Assembly: GCA_010279815.1 (NCBI GenBank)
Contig: QEOQ01000122.1
Span: forward strand, 703,551 to 767,550
DNA: 64,000 nucleotides
Reading direction: 5' to 3'
Origin: Brachionus plicatilis
Lineage: Eukaryota; Rotifera; Eurotatoria; Ploima; Brachionidae
Shown: positions 45,321 to 55,829 of the stretch, in pieces
Position numbering within the stretch: position 1 is the stretch's first letter
How the letters are laid out: every line of letters starts with the position of its first letter
Notes under the pieces: generated by a model
The model's input: only the letters and a program-made list of their open reading frames with translations
Told to the model about the DNA's origin: nothing
Databases searched by the model: none
Program-made: the position numbers and the translations under genes

Positions 45321-46510
45321 TCAATAAAATAAAGCAAAAATGCTAATTAATTTAAGTAGAATTAATGTTCTCTTATTTAAAGAACTGCTGTTTCTAACAC
45401 TTCTTTTGACTATTCTACCATTTAACTTTTGAATTTCTCTAAAATTTTTCTTGATTCCAGTTTCGTAAAATTTTTCGACCTTGGTTTAAAAATTTGAAAC
45501 ATATTCTGTAATAAATATTAATTTTACTTGATTTTGTGAAATTGGTATTTTTCTTCTAAACACCGTCCAAATAACACTTTCACTGCATGGTGGTATAGTT
45601 AAACTACCACTGTATCTAAAGTATCCATTTAAGTTCAATTCAGAAGCTTTTGGAATCATCGAATTGAGTGAATATTCAATAAAGTTTCCAGCTAAGATAT
45701 TTTAAGTAAATTAACTATAAGATTATTTTTTTTAGCCTAATTACTATCGTTCTCTTTGATATTTGATACAGAAATTAAAGTATCCAAATTTTTATTGTCA
45801 CTTTGACTAATCTAAATGAATTCATGAGAATTGAATTTAAAAAAAATTGATTTTACTTCAAAGAGAAATCCTAATACAGCTAGTGTTCCAGAATCTGACT
45901 GATGAACGATGTGAATCTTGGTCAAGAATTGATAATAAATTAAATTTCTAAACTATTTTCTTAGAGCTTGTTACCTCCAGTGGAAATTGTTTTCGTTCCA
46001 AAAGATGTTCACTTCCTAAAATTTTTTTAAAAAAATCTCATCATTTTTTTTCAACTCAAACCTTCATTGATATTATTTCCCCAATGAAAGTGAAAATTAA
46101 CAAAAGTGTAATTTTCCGTAAAATCACTGCCTTGAATGTATGGAACTGTTGAACTGTTATACAAATTTCCAACAACTAAAAATGTAGATACAATTTTAAT
46201 TTTTGTTATTATCAATGGGCGCATACTTGAATAATCTTCGTTTTTAATAATCCATGTTAAAACTTGGTCATAATTGAAAAAACTAAAATCAGCTAGTTTG
46301 GCATCATAAACTGCCGTTGATTCATCAATGTTAATTGGAGATTGAAAGCTACCAGCACAAGTGGGAAAATCTTTATTCCAATCTTCCTCATAATTCCAAT
46401 TTAATGAATTCACCGCTTTTTAAAATGTTGGTCAAATTTTTCTGTGCCCAATATAAAATTTAAAAATTACCAGCCAAAAAAATTGAAATTGTGACCAATT
46501 TTGGAATCAT
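45321..46510 (-). CDS. Alpha-carbonic anhydrase, secreted or membrane-anchored
   Basis: Eight small exons give a complete 277-residue protein: 46471-46510, 46227-46415, 46062-46175, 45975-46015, 45857-45916, 45745-45811, 45528-45691 and 45321-45479. All seven introns are 45-58 bp with GT/AG ends. Residues 1-14 ([14 protein letters not shown]) form a signal peptide. WNYEEDW and QSPINI mark the N-terminal core. The three zinc-binding His are present in FHFHWG (His105, His107) and EIHIVH (His130). GSLTIPPC keeps the gate-keeper Thr202 but has Ile where many enzymes have a second Thr. Cys33 and Cys206 are placed for the disulfide of extracellular isoforms. The usual proton-shuttle His is not seen (NEDYS in place of NNGHS). 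The hydrophobic C-terminus ([14 protein letters not shown]) suggests a GPI or membrane anchor. It reversibly hydrates CO2. Confidence 0.9.
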
Positions 46511-46969
46511 TTCTCCAATTTTTTTTTCAAAAATAATTCTGTAGGAGCCATTCTTTAAATATTAGTTTGAATCAAGCATTTAATACTAATGATTCAAGCG
46601 AATAGTTAATATAATTAGATTTGAATTGCAATTTTTACTTAGAATCGGTAATTAATTGAAAGAATTTGGTAAAAAAAATATGCTGTGAAATAATTTTTAA
46701 GAATTATTTTGAAAGTCGAAAATGTATTTAAAATTTTTCATTTTAATTCAAATTTAATTGAACTGTCTAAAAATTTAATGTAAACTAGACTTTAATTTAG
46801 AATATTTTCAAAGATCTGGTTTATACTTAGGCAATTTTCTTTAATTGAAAAAAAAGAGCATTGAAAAAATTCCTAATTTTGATTTATTTTATGTTTCTTA
46901 GATTTTTGCTCTCGTCTTATTACTAGCTAACATTTTTGAGGTAAAAACATTTTTTCATTTCATAATCAT
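46511..46969. other. 5' flank of the carbonic anhydrase gene
   Basis: AT-rich. No core promoter element is distinctive enough to call and no other feature is seen. Confidence 0.4.
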
Positions 46970-47101
46970 CACATTTGTTTAAAAGCCCCTAAATAAAGTC
47001 AATAAAATTAAAGTTCAAGTCCAGACTTTAAAAAAATATAAACATAAGCCTTTGACTCGGACTTGATTTGACTTGTGACTTTTTTCTTTTAAACCACTCT
47101 G
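46970..47101. mobile_element. 132-bp hAT-type mini-element
   Basis: The left end CACATTTGTTTAAAAG and the right end, read inward, CAGAGTGGTTTAAAAG are diverged inverted ends of the CAGAGTTGTTTAAAAG family, followed inward by AAGTCCAGAC/GTCACAAGTC words. Flanking octamers ATAATCAT (46962-46969) and ATAATGAT (47102-47109) differ at one position, supporting an aged 8-bp duplication. Confidence 0.7.
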
Positions 47102-47109
47102 ATAATGAT

Positions 47110-50100
47110 AAATGGATATAGATTCTAAAATGTCTAATTTTATTGAAAAAAATGTCAATAATCTAACTTGAATAAAAAAAAGTATATTTGGAGTTTTATA
47201 AAGGTTTGCAGATAAATATAATATAAATATAATATAAAATAGATAAATTATAAATTTTTCGATTATTTTATTTATTTCAAAAATTACGCCAGATTAGGCG
47301 ATGATTAAAAAATTTAAATATAAATGAAAACGATTATACAAAACAAGAAAAAGCTTTAAAAAAAAATTGACACACTTTCACGTTTTATTGCTAAAAATTC
47401 AAAATAATGAACATTAATCCTAAAAAAAATTTTCACTCAAATTTTCATATCTAATTTGTAAATTTAGATTGTTGAATTTTTAATTTTCAAAATATTTTTA
47501 TTGAAAACTGTTTAATTATATATTTTATTATTGAATTTCATCGGATTCAAAACTTATAAAAATGTTAACCAAATTTATAGCCCAATGATCATATTTATAC
47601 GTGGCTTTTTTAGGACTAAAAGAATTTAGTCCTAAAAAACAATTTTTATAATTCGATATGCAATTTATTTTTTGGTCAAAAATTTATCTCCAAATTTGCT
47701 AAGAATTTTATTTTTGTAATGTTTTCTATTCTTTTAAAAAGGACAAGCTGATTCGCCAAGATTCTTGGCAAAATATTCCATTCTTGGTAAAGTGTTGGTA
47801 AAATTAAAATTAATTTAATTGATCAGTTTGAATGATAACAATATCTCATTATTAAATTAATCAATTCAAAAATATGCTTTTTTATTCTTTTTAGAGTAAT
47901 TCAAATAAAAAGATGGAAAAAAATTCTAATTTAAATTTGGTTAAAAGGAAAATTGTTAGCCAAATATCAAAATCTTTGTAGAACAATTAAAATCTTTTTT
48001 GGCAGACAGTAATTTAATCTAAACAGACTTTACTCTTATATAATACTTAAATCTATTATGTAAAAAATTTAACTTTTAAACATAGTAATAACTGATGTTC
48101 ATATTAAAAATCATTTAAATATACGTAGAATTTGATGACATCGCTTTTCCAAAAATAAAAGAAATTTTTTATTTTCGATTATTTAAAAATTTGATTATGA
48201 TTATATGAAAAAATAAAAAGGCTTTTTAAGCAAAAATCTTACATATTTATAATATTTCAAAAAAATATATTAAGATTTTAATTCTTATTATTTCTTTTTG
48301 AATTGCTTTCAAGACTATTTTCTGACCGCAACTAGGAGTATATTTTCTTTTTTGATCACTTGTCTGTGTACTTTTAAAATTTATTGTATTTTCAGACCTG
48401 CGATTCAACTAAATTATAAAAATATTCAATTTTAAAATTAACAGTTTTAGTGAATGGTCATAAAATTTATGAATCATCTGGTCAAATTATAGACCTTTAT
48501 TATTAAATACATGAATACGATGGGTTCACTGGAGTAAATTCATAATTCACTTTTAGTATTTGGAGTCCTTAGACTCAAAAAAACATCAATTAGTTAAAAA
48601 AAAATCAGAATTCATCAGACCATTAAGAATCACGTCATTAAGAATTTTAAAAGCATGAAAAAAACATCTCTTCACTTCATTTAAAAATATCATTACCGAA
48701 TTCGCTGTCAAATAAATTTTCCAAAAAGCAGGTTTGTTGCCTAAAATTTGAATTAAAAAAACTTTTAGTTCAATTTTTAAAAATTATATATTTATGAATT
48801 CAAACAGTTTTTAAAAAACCTAATTTTGAGCTTTATTCTGAAAAATATTTTTAGTTTAAAGAAAAAAATAAATTTTAATACTAAAAAACTTTTTGAAAAA
48901 TTTAAAAATAGCTCTTTAAATTTTGACTTGAATTATTTTTTATATTCTGGCCGTCTTTTGGAATCATATGTTTTTTAGAGTTTAGAGTTTTTCGTGTGCC
49001 TACTACAACGGGCCTATTCTAAAAATGATTTCAGTTGTGATTTATAGTGTGAAGGACCGGAGAAACAAACTAAGCCCCGAAAACGCTAGAAGATTTTGTT
49101 AATAAAACAGAAATTTGCTAAAGATTCTAATTAAATTAAATTCATGAGTCGATTTTTTGTTGAAATTCAAATATTATGGTAAATTTAATTTTTTGAATGA
49201 AATTAAAAAAAAAAATTCAAATTAATTATTTAAATTTCTAATTCATTTTTTTGCTGCAACATTCAAGCATTCAATATTCAATATTTTATATTTACAGATT
49301 TTGTAAAAAAATTCGAATATAACTTAAACATTTCAATGTTTTACTTTATTAAATGATTTTATAAACAACATTTTTTTTAATTGTAAAACATTTTAAAACA
49401 TTTTAACATTTTAAACATTTTAAACATTTTATCATATTAAAAAAAGAGGTGTTGATCAAAAATCTAACAAATTTATAATATTTCCCAAAAAAAAATATTG
49501 AAATTTTAATTTTAATTAATTTTTTAATATTTCTTTCAAGACTTTTTTCACGGAATTGGCTAAGATTTTCTTTTTTGATCACATGTCTGGATACTTTTAT
49601 AACATATTGTAGTCTTAGACATGCTAGTCAATTAAATTAAAGATATTTGATATTTGAATATTGTTTCAAATAAACATAATCGATTTTATCTCTAAAATTT
49701 TTAAGAATTTTGGTAAGTCTTTCAAGGAGTTTAAAAGGAGAAGATTTTGTCAAGTAAGAATTTTTTCAGTCTTAAATTGTTGCAGTCTTATAAATCAATA
49801 CTTGAAAATTTGCTTCATTAAAATTTATGAATTTTAAAAAGAAAGTTAATCAAGCTATTAAGATGAATTATTTTTTTATTTTTTAAAAAAGAAAACAAAA
49901 TTCTTTCTAAAATTTTATTTAATTAAAATAACTTTCGAAAAAAAGAAAAAAAAAACTAATGAACCAGATATTTTGTTATCTTAATAACAAAATAGAAAAA
50001 TTAAAAAAATATTAAAAAAACATCAATCGAACACTACAAAAAAATTCTTTTGTTAATTTTATTAAACATTATTATTTATTTAAAAAAAAAAAATTCAATT

Positions 50101-50320
50101 TCTATATTAGAAAAAATTAAAATTGTGATTGATGATTGAGAGCCAAATTGTTGATAATAAAAAAAAAAAAAAAAAAGTAAATTTCCAGTTGCATTTCATT
50201 TCAAGAGCTTAACTCACGCAAAATCCTTTTGGTCCAAGATTTAACTGTAAAGTCTTGATTTTGGACTTTAGGGATTAAGCCAAGATACAAATGAAACAAT
50301 TTAATTTAGTTAAAGTTTAT
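47110..50320. other. Long AT-rich intergenic stretch
   Basis: No exon-like island or long ORF. 48290-48400 and 49530-49640 share TTTCAAGACT, TTTTCTTTTTTGATCAC and TGTCTG words in the same order, so they are two diverged copies of one repeat. A short less biased patch lies at 48950-49085. Confidence 0.45.
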
Positions 50321-50324
50321 TTAA

Positions 50325-50912
50325 CATTAGAAGCACCAGAAATGTCAGTTTTATATCTTTTTTATTATTTCAAATTTTATTGAATAGATAGATTTTAAAT
50401 TTATTAAACTAAGTTAATTATATCCTAAGATACATAAAAAATTATTTTTGATTGTATGTTTGACCATTTTTATTTATTAAAGATTTCATATACACACATA
50501 CCACATGTAATTTTTCCGCATTTATCACTAGAAGCACCAGTGATGTCAGAATCACATAATTGATGTTTATATCATCATATTTTAAGAATTTCTATTTGTA
50601 TTTGCATTAAAAAATAAAATTTAGAAGTTTTTTAATGCAAATTTTAATATTTTAAGAAATTAAAAATTTAATTTTGTTTGAAAACCATTAAAAAATATGA
50701 AATGTAATATTGACATCGTTGGTGCTTCTTGATATAAGAGCTGAAATCCATAAAAAAAAAACAAAATTAAATCTTTAATTTCTTAAAATATTAAAATTTG
50801 CATTAAAAAACTTCTAAATTTTAATTTTTAATGCAAAACAAATAGAAATTCTTAAATTATGATGAGTTAAAAAATCAATTATGTCATTTTGACATCGCTG
50901 GTGCTTCTAGTT
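50325..50912. mobile_element. TTAA-flanked compound element with GAAGCACCAG ends
   Basis: The left end is TTAA (50321-50324) plus CATTAGAAGCACCAG; the right end, read inward, is TTAA (50913-50916) plus AACTAGAAGCACCAG. Inside, 50528-50910 is itself a fold-back of about 380 bp with arms of about 150 bp starting CTAGAAGCACCAG. A further inverted end (GGTGCTTCTTG) lies at 50722-50732. The TTAA duplication and the TAGAA terminus link it to the piggyBac-type elements at 8994 and 9453. It has no coding capacity. Confidence 0.7.
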
Positions 50913-50989
50913 TTAATGGAATCCGAAGTTGTAACAAGTAGTTAGTTGTCAGCGTGCACTGCCATCAATTAAGACTAAACTAAACTTAA

Positions 50990-51873
50990 ATGGTGACTAA
51001 AGAGAAGAGTGAGAGATGTCAAAACTCAGATCTTAACATAATCAATCAATTTTTAAGCAACAATAAAAAAATAAAACCGTGTTCAGTAGTCGTTTCTAGG
51101 TACAAAAAAGAGAGTGATAATCTAAACTTAAAAATTTATGGGAACAGAATAGTGAGTCAAAAAGAAATAAAGTTTCTTGGTATTAAATTTGATTCTAAGT
51201 TAAACTTTAATTTACTGGTAGACAAAATTAAAGAACGCTGCAATAAAAGACTAAATATTATTAAGATATTGTCAAACAAAAAATGGGGTCTCAATCAAAA
51301 CACACTAGGAAATTTATATAAATCTTTAGTCGGATCAATTTTAGACCATTCTTTTCCTTGCTTAAATTCATTTTCAGAAAATAATATCAAAAAACTACAA
51401 GCAATTCAGAATACAGCAGTCAGGTCTATTCTTAAGTTAAAATATGATACTCCCTCCAACATCGTGCATCATGAGGCTTTTAATAAACTAAAATTACTAA
51501 CAGTCTCGAATCGGCTTTTTGAATTGAGTGAGAGATATGTTGGGACAGGACTGAGTCATTCTATTCCATTGGTTGAAAGACTGGTGAAGGAATACAAAGA
51601 AGGTTTCGAATCAAGACATATTGAATACCCAACTCCATTGTGTAATTGCTACCTTACTATTTCTTCTTTTTTTCCTGAAACTTTAACTATTTAAACATGT
51701 GCCACATGTTACAATCTTTTCCAATTTATGTCTTTTCAACTTTCATTTTTTTAGCTTATTTACTTTATTTTGATTCTTTTTTTTATCTCATTTTATTAAC
51801 TTTAATTTTATTTTTATTTTATTTATTTTTTATTATTTTTTTAACTTATTCTGAAGGAGCTTTAGCTCGGTAC
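50990..51873 (+). mobile_element. 5'-truncated non-LTR retrotransposon, C-terminal RT part and 3' UTR
   Basis: The frame 50990-51694 (234 codons) corresponds to the part of LINE ORF2 after the catalytic ADD motif: a weak SVVVSRYKK strand, KEIKFLGIKFDSKLNFN, then KLQAIQNTAVRSILKLKY and a basic thumb. The upstream catalytic motifs are absent. A T-rich 3' UTR follows with CTGAAGGAGCTTTAGCTCGG just before the N gap, so the true 3' end is hidden. Sequence corresponding to this UTR also abuts the other gap at 40425-40470. The frame is undamaged over its length. Confidence 0.8.
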
Positions 51874-52240
51874 NNNNNNNNNNNNNNNNNNNNNNNNNNN
51901 NNNNNNNNNNNNNNNNNNNNNNNNNNNNNNNNNNNNNNNNNNNNNNNNNNNNNNNNNNNNNNNNNNNNNNNNNNNNNNNNNNNNNNNNNNNNNNNNNNNN
52001 NNNNNNNNNNNNNNNNNNNNNNNNNNNNNNNNNNNNNNNNNNNNNNNNNNNNNNNNNNNNNNNNNNNNNNNNNNNNNNNNNNNNNNNNNNNNNNNNNNNN
52101 NNNNNNNNNNNNNNNNNNNNNNNNNNNNNNNNNNNNNNNNNNNNNNNNNNNNNNNNNNNNNNNNNNNNNNNNNNNNNNNNNNNNNNNNNNNNNNNNNNNN
52201 NNNNNNNNNNNNNNNNNNNNNNNNNNNNNNNNNNNNNNNN
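51874..52240. other. Assembly gap (N run)
   Basis: 367 undetermined bases directly after a LINE tail. Confidence 1.
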
Positions 52241-52373
52241 AATTTAAAATAAAAAAAAAAGCAAAAATTCAAAATCCTTGCTTGAAATTAAAGTCCCGCC
52301 TGAGGACAAACCACATATAAAAAATTAACTATTAAAAATCTCTTTCCTTGAAAACGGCTTGCCTCAGCCAAAT

Positions 52374-54302
52374 CTAGTTGTCCAACGAAGCTCCATTGAA
52401 CTGAGACTGATTGCGAGAGCCGGGCGAGTTCAGCGCGCCATACAAGTCCTGGATGTTGCCGCCCGCATATCCTCCATACAAATTACTATCGCTGTTCTTG
52501 CCACTTGGCCCACTTTGACTATAGAACTCGGCATTTGGTGCGGCGCCACTTCCTCTGAGCACTTCCGAGCCGGGCGGCAAATAGTGGTACGAGTCAACGC
52601 CATACCTGGCCTTGATGGTCTCCTGATCGGTCTTTTCGAACTTGTCGCTGACGCGCTGGTCCAGCACTTCCAGAGTGTAGCCCTGGGAGTTGGCGAGCAG
52701 CGAGTCGAACGCCTTGGAGTTGTACAGCTCTTGGGCCTTGGCCTCGGCCGTCTCTTGCTTGCGGCCGGCCTCCTCGTACTCGACGTGCTCGCTGTACTGG
52801 TAGTTGGCCGACGACGGGTACTCGCCGTTGCTGTTCGGGTAGGCCTGGGTGAACTCGTGGTAAGTGACCTCTTGGCCGGACTCAACGTTCCTGGTCGTTT
52901 GGACACAGTCGGCCGGTCCGCTCTTCTCAATGGCCACCGGTCTGTCCCGCTCTATCACTATCGGCCTCTGCTGAATCGGCACCGGTCTGTCCACCAGCAC
53001 AGGCCGCGCCACATGAATTATCTGCGGACGCACTATGATCCGCTCTCTTGGCACAAACACTGGCCGCACCACTGGCACATACACATTGCGCGGTATGTAA
53101 ATTGGCTTTTGCTGTTCGGTCTGTTTGGGCATCAAAAAAATTGGCTGCATGGCCTCTTTGCCATTGTCCAGCTTCAAATTGCCCAGCTCGTTCTGAATTG
53201 TTTTAATGATGTCTTCTTTCATTTTTTTTAGATCATCGTTCTGTCTGACCGGTCTCTCGGCCTCGGTGTCCGAGGACGCCGACGAGGACGAGGACGAGGA
53301 CGATGAAGAAGACGAGGCGGTCGGGGTGGCCGCCTTTTTCTGCTTTTCCTTCTTCTTGGTCTTTTCCCACACTTCGATGTCAATGTCTTCTTTGGAGCTT
53401 TGCGAGCTATGGGACTGCTCGTAGGTGTACTGGGTCTGGTAGTCGGGCTGGCAGCCCGGTTGTTCGTCCAGGTAGCCGAGAAAGTATTCGGCTACGATTT
53501 TGGCGCCAGGAGGCAGAGTGCCGTTGGAGGCTGGCTGCATGTCATAGCAAGGATAGTCCGGGTAGGGGCCGGGCGCTGGGCATGGCTGGCATGGCTGGCA
53601 GGGCTGACAGGGCTCGGGGTAGTATTGGGTCTGGTAGTGGGGCTCGTAGGAGGCCGGCGCGGGCACGCATCCGGGGTACTGGGAGCAGTCGACTTGGGGG
53701 GCGCCGGGCGCCATCTCGTAGCCATAGCCTTGGTAGTAGGGCTCCTGGGCGTAGTTGGCGGAGGGGGCCGGGTACTCGGAGAGCCAGGCGTCTTGCGGGT
53801 ACTGCTGGTAGCCGTACTGGGTGCTGTAGAGCTGGTCTGAGTGCTTTTTGTGTTTTCGGTCCCTTTTTTTGGCGGACTTTTTGGCCGATGAGTCCGGGTA
53901 GTTGAGCAGGAGGACGTTGGGCGACATGCTTCTGGGGTCCGAGTGCGATCTTTGTCTGAGGTGGGCATCGTCGCTGCTCAGCTGAGCGGCCTGCTGGGCC
54001 AGGGAGTTGCCGCTGTGGGACCGCTTCTTGCCGTCCGAGTCGTATCTGCTCGGCGCGCTCTCTCCTGTCTTGCGCGATCTCACCAAGTGGATGGACTCGT
54101 CGGTGCTGTTGGACGCCATTTGATGCTTGCGGCCGTCTGCTGACCGCTGCTTTTGTCTCTTGATCTTCTCCAGGGGCTTGTTGTTTACCACAGTGGGCGC
54201 TGGTAGTGGGTACCCGTAGGGCATGTAGCCGCCGTACGCTGCGTAGCCATTGGCGGTACCTGTCGCCGGTCCTTGGCTAAAGTTGTAATAATCACCTTGC
54301 AT
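52374..54302 (-). CDS. Tyr/Pro-rich protein with Arg-Pro-Val repeats, uncharacterised
   Basis: Intact 642-codon single-exon frame, much GC-richer than the surroundings. Residues 1-40 and 155-300 are Tyr/Gln/Pro/Gly-rich (YYQGYGYEMAPG), with three tandem QPC units at about 233-241. Residues 45-155 are basic/Ser-rich with RS-like pairs (RSRKTGES, KKRDRKHKKH). A 12-Ser run lies at about 330-341, followed by a short helix KKMKEDIIKTIQNELGNL. Residues 401-460 form a repeat of V-P-V/R-P-V units (VYVPVVRPVFVPRERI, RPVLVDRPVPI) reminiscent of articulin/alveolin-type cortical cytoskeleton proteins. The C-terminal 180 residues are acidic and polar. No enzyme domain is seen. The repeat suggests a structural or cytoskeletal role, but that is inference. 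The start Met is directly preceded by a minisatellite. Confidence 0.75.
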   Translation of the reverse strand: MQGDYYNFSQGPATGTANGYAAYGGYMPYGYPLPAPTVVNNKPLEKIKRQKQRSADGRKHQMASNSTDESIHLVRSRKTGESAPSRYDSDGKKRSHSGNSLAQQAAQLSSDDAHLRQRSHSDPRSMSPNVLLLNYPDSSAKKSAKKRDRKHKKHSDQLYSTQYGYQQYPQDAWLSEYPAPSANYAQEPYYQGYGYEMAPGAPQVDCSQYPGCVPAPASYEPHYQTQYYPEPCQPCQPCQPCPAPGPYPDYPCYDMQPASNGTLPPGAKIVAEYFLGYLDEQPGCQPDYQTQYTYEQSHSSQSSKEDIDIEVWEKTKKKEKQKKAATPTASSSSSSSSSSSSASSDTEAERPVRQNDDLKKMKEDIIKTIQNELGNLKLDNGKEAMQPIFLMPKQTEQQKPIYIPRNVYVPVVRPVFVPRERIIVRPQIIHVARPVLVDRPVPIQQRPIVIERDRPVAIEKSGPADCVQTTRNVESGQEVTYHEFTQAYPNSNGEYPSSANYQYSEHVEYEEAGRKQETAEAKAQELYNSKAFDSLLANSQGYTLEVLDQRVSDKFEKTDQETIKARYGVDSYHYLPPGSEVLRGSGAAPNAEFYSQSGPSGKNSDSNLYGGYAGGNIQDLYGALNSPGSRNQSQFNGASLDN

Positions 54303-54349
54303 TCTGTTTGTGTTTTTATCTATTCTTTTTTTTATCTATAAATTATTTT

Positions 54350-55350
54350 TTTTTTTATTTTTTCTAGTAATTAATACGAAATGGACACTTATTGGAATTA
54401 AAAAATATTTTTTTTTTTTTTTTTTAATAATAAAAAAATTCTCTTCTAGATAAATTATTTTTTTTAAATATTTCCGAGTAATTAATACGAAATGGACAGT
54501 TTTTAAATGGAAAAAAAATTTTTTTTCCTTCTAAAATAACAAAAAGATTCTCTTCTAGATAAATAATTTTTTTTGAAAATTTTTCCTAATTATTAATACG
54601 AAATGGACACTTATTGGAATAAAAAAATTTTTTTTTTTTTTTTTTTAAATAACAAAAAGATTCTCTTCTAGATAAATAATTTTTTTTGAAAATTTTTCCT
54701 AATTATTTATACGAAATGGACAGTTTTTAAATGGAAAAAAATTTTTTTTTTCCTTCTAAAATAACAAAAAGATTCTCTTCTAGATAAATAATTTTTTTGA
54801 AAATATTTCCTAGTTATTAATATGAAGTGGACATTTTTTAGATGGAAAATATTTTTATTTTTTTTATTTCTAAAATGATAAAAAAATTCTCTTGTAGATA
54901 AATAAATTTTTTAGAAAATATTTTCTAGTTATAAATACGAAATGGACAGTTTTTGGATAAAAAAATAATTTTTTTTTTCCTTTATAAATAAAAAAATTCT
55001 CTTCTAAATAAATATTTTTTTAAAAATTTTTCCTAGTAATTAATACGTAATGGGCAGTTTTTGAATGGAAAATAATTTTTTTTTTCTAAAATAATAAAAA
55101 AATTCCTTTCTAGATAAATAATTTTTTTTTAAATTTTTCCTAGTTATTAATTCGAAATGGACACCTATTGGAATTGGAAATAGTTTTTTTTATTATTTTT
55201 TTCTAAAATGATAAAAAAATTCTCTTGTAGATAAATAAGTTTTTTTGAAAATTTTTCCTAGTTATTTATACGAATTGGACACTTTTTGGATGGGAAAATA
55301 ATTTTTTTTTTTCTAAAATGATAAAAAAAATTCTCTTCTAGATAAATAAA
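54350..55350. repeat. Minisatellite, nine units of about 110 bp
   Basis: Nine copies of a unit containing ATTAATACGAAATGGACA, a T-rich tract, AAAAARATTCTCTTCTAGAT and AAATAATTTTTTT. The conserved GAAATGGACA core recurs near 54380, 54490, 54600, 54713, 54826, 54939, 55047, 55155 and 55273. Two alternating subtypes (CACTTATTGGAAT and CAGTTTTTAAATGG) suggest a higher-order two-unit duplication among the first four copies. The array begins about 50 bp upstream of the ATG of the 642-residue gene, so it occupies its 5' UTR, promoter or a 5' intron. Confidence 0.9.
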
Positions 55351-55395
55351 TTTTAGCTAGTGAAATTTTCCATTTAAATGATTTTTGCTCTATTT

Positions 55396-55612
55396 TTTCC
55401 ATAATGGATGGAGGCCCGCAGGCCGCCTCAAATTGTCAACAAAACTCGGCTCGGTGAACCGTGACGGCAAGTAATTTGACAAAAAAATTGAGGAAAAAAA
55501 AGGTGAATCAAAAATTAATTACGAGTGTCCCATCATTTGGATACTATGTGCAAAAAGCTCATCAAAAAGCGATTGCGAGACACTCGACTCCAGATTAAGA
55601 TTTGGAGGAGAC
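55396..55612 (-). CDS. Candidate two-exon gene for a protein of about 48 residues
   Basis: ATG at about 55610 opens MSPPNLNLESSVSQSLFDEL and continues to IQMMGHS, where the frame meets either TAA or a GTAATT donor. If spliced to the first in-frame acceptor (GCCGAG), it continues as FVDNLRRPAGLHPLWKK to a TAG at about 55396. Both blocks are GC-richer than their surroundings and read like protein. The intron would be about 75 bp and has an unusually GC-rich end, so the join is uncertain. No family is recognised. It lies upstream of the minisatellite on the same strand as the 642-residue gene and could alternatively be its 5' coding region. Confidence 0.4.
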
Positions 55613-55829
55613 ATTTGAAATTTTGTTTCCTAATTTTTTCTCTGAAATAAAAAAAGCTAAATTTCATTTTAATTTATAGTAATTTATCATAGTCAAGTTT
55701 TGGCAAAAGGCTCCGAGTAAAATACGAAAACAATAACAAGAAAATATTTTCGGCCAAAAATTTGTAATTTAATTTTTTCTCTCTCCACAGGGTGACTTAA
55801 GCTAAGAAGCCCATTTGCTTTTATTTGAA

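Noticed and set aside
45421..45505. Apparent frameshift in the last carbonic anhydrase exon
   Set aside because: Using the acceptor CCAAG at 45480 instead of the one at 45506 joins QNQ to VEKFYETG in frame and gives the expected [11 protein letters not shown] ending, so no lesion is needed.
51697..52320. ORFs spanning the second N run
   Set aside because: They consist mainly of undetermined bases; the readable part is T-rich LINE 3' UTR.
52359..54143. Plus-strand and other-frame ORFs up to 290 codons over the 642-residue gene
   Set aside because: Same effect of a GC-rich, low-complexity coding strand. The products lack any motif and the minus frame is intact end to end.
54350..55350. Minisatellite considered as a CRISPR-like array
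   Set aside because: Units are contiguous, degenerate and spacer-free; it is an ordinary eukaryotic tandem repeat.
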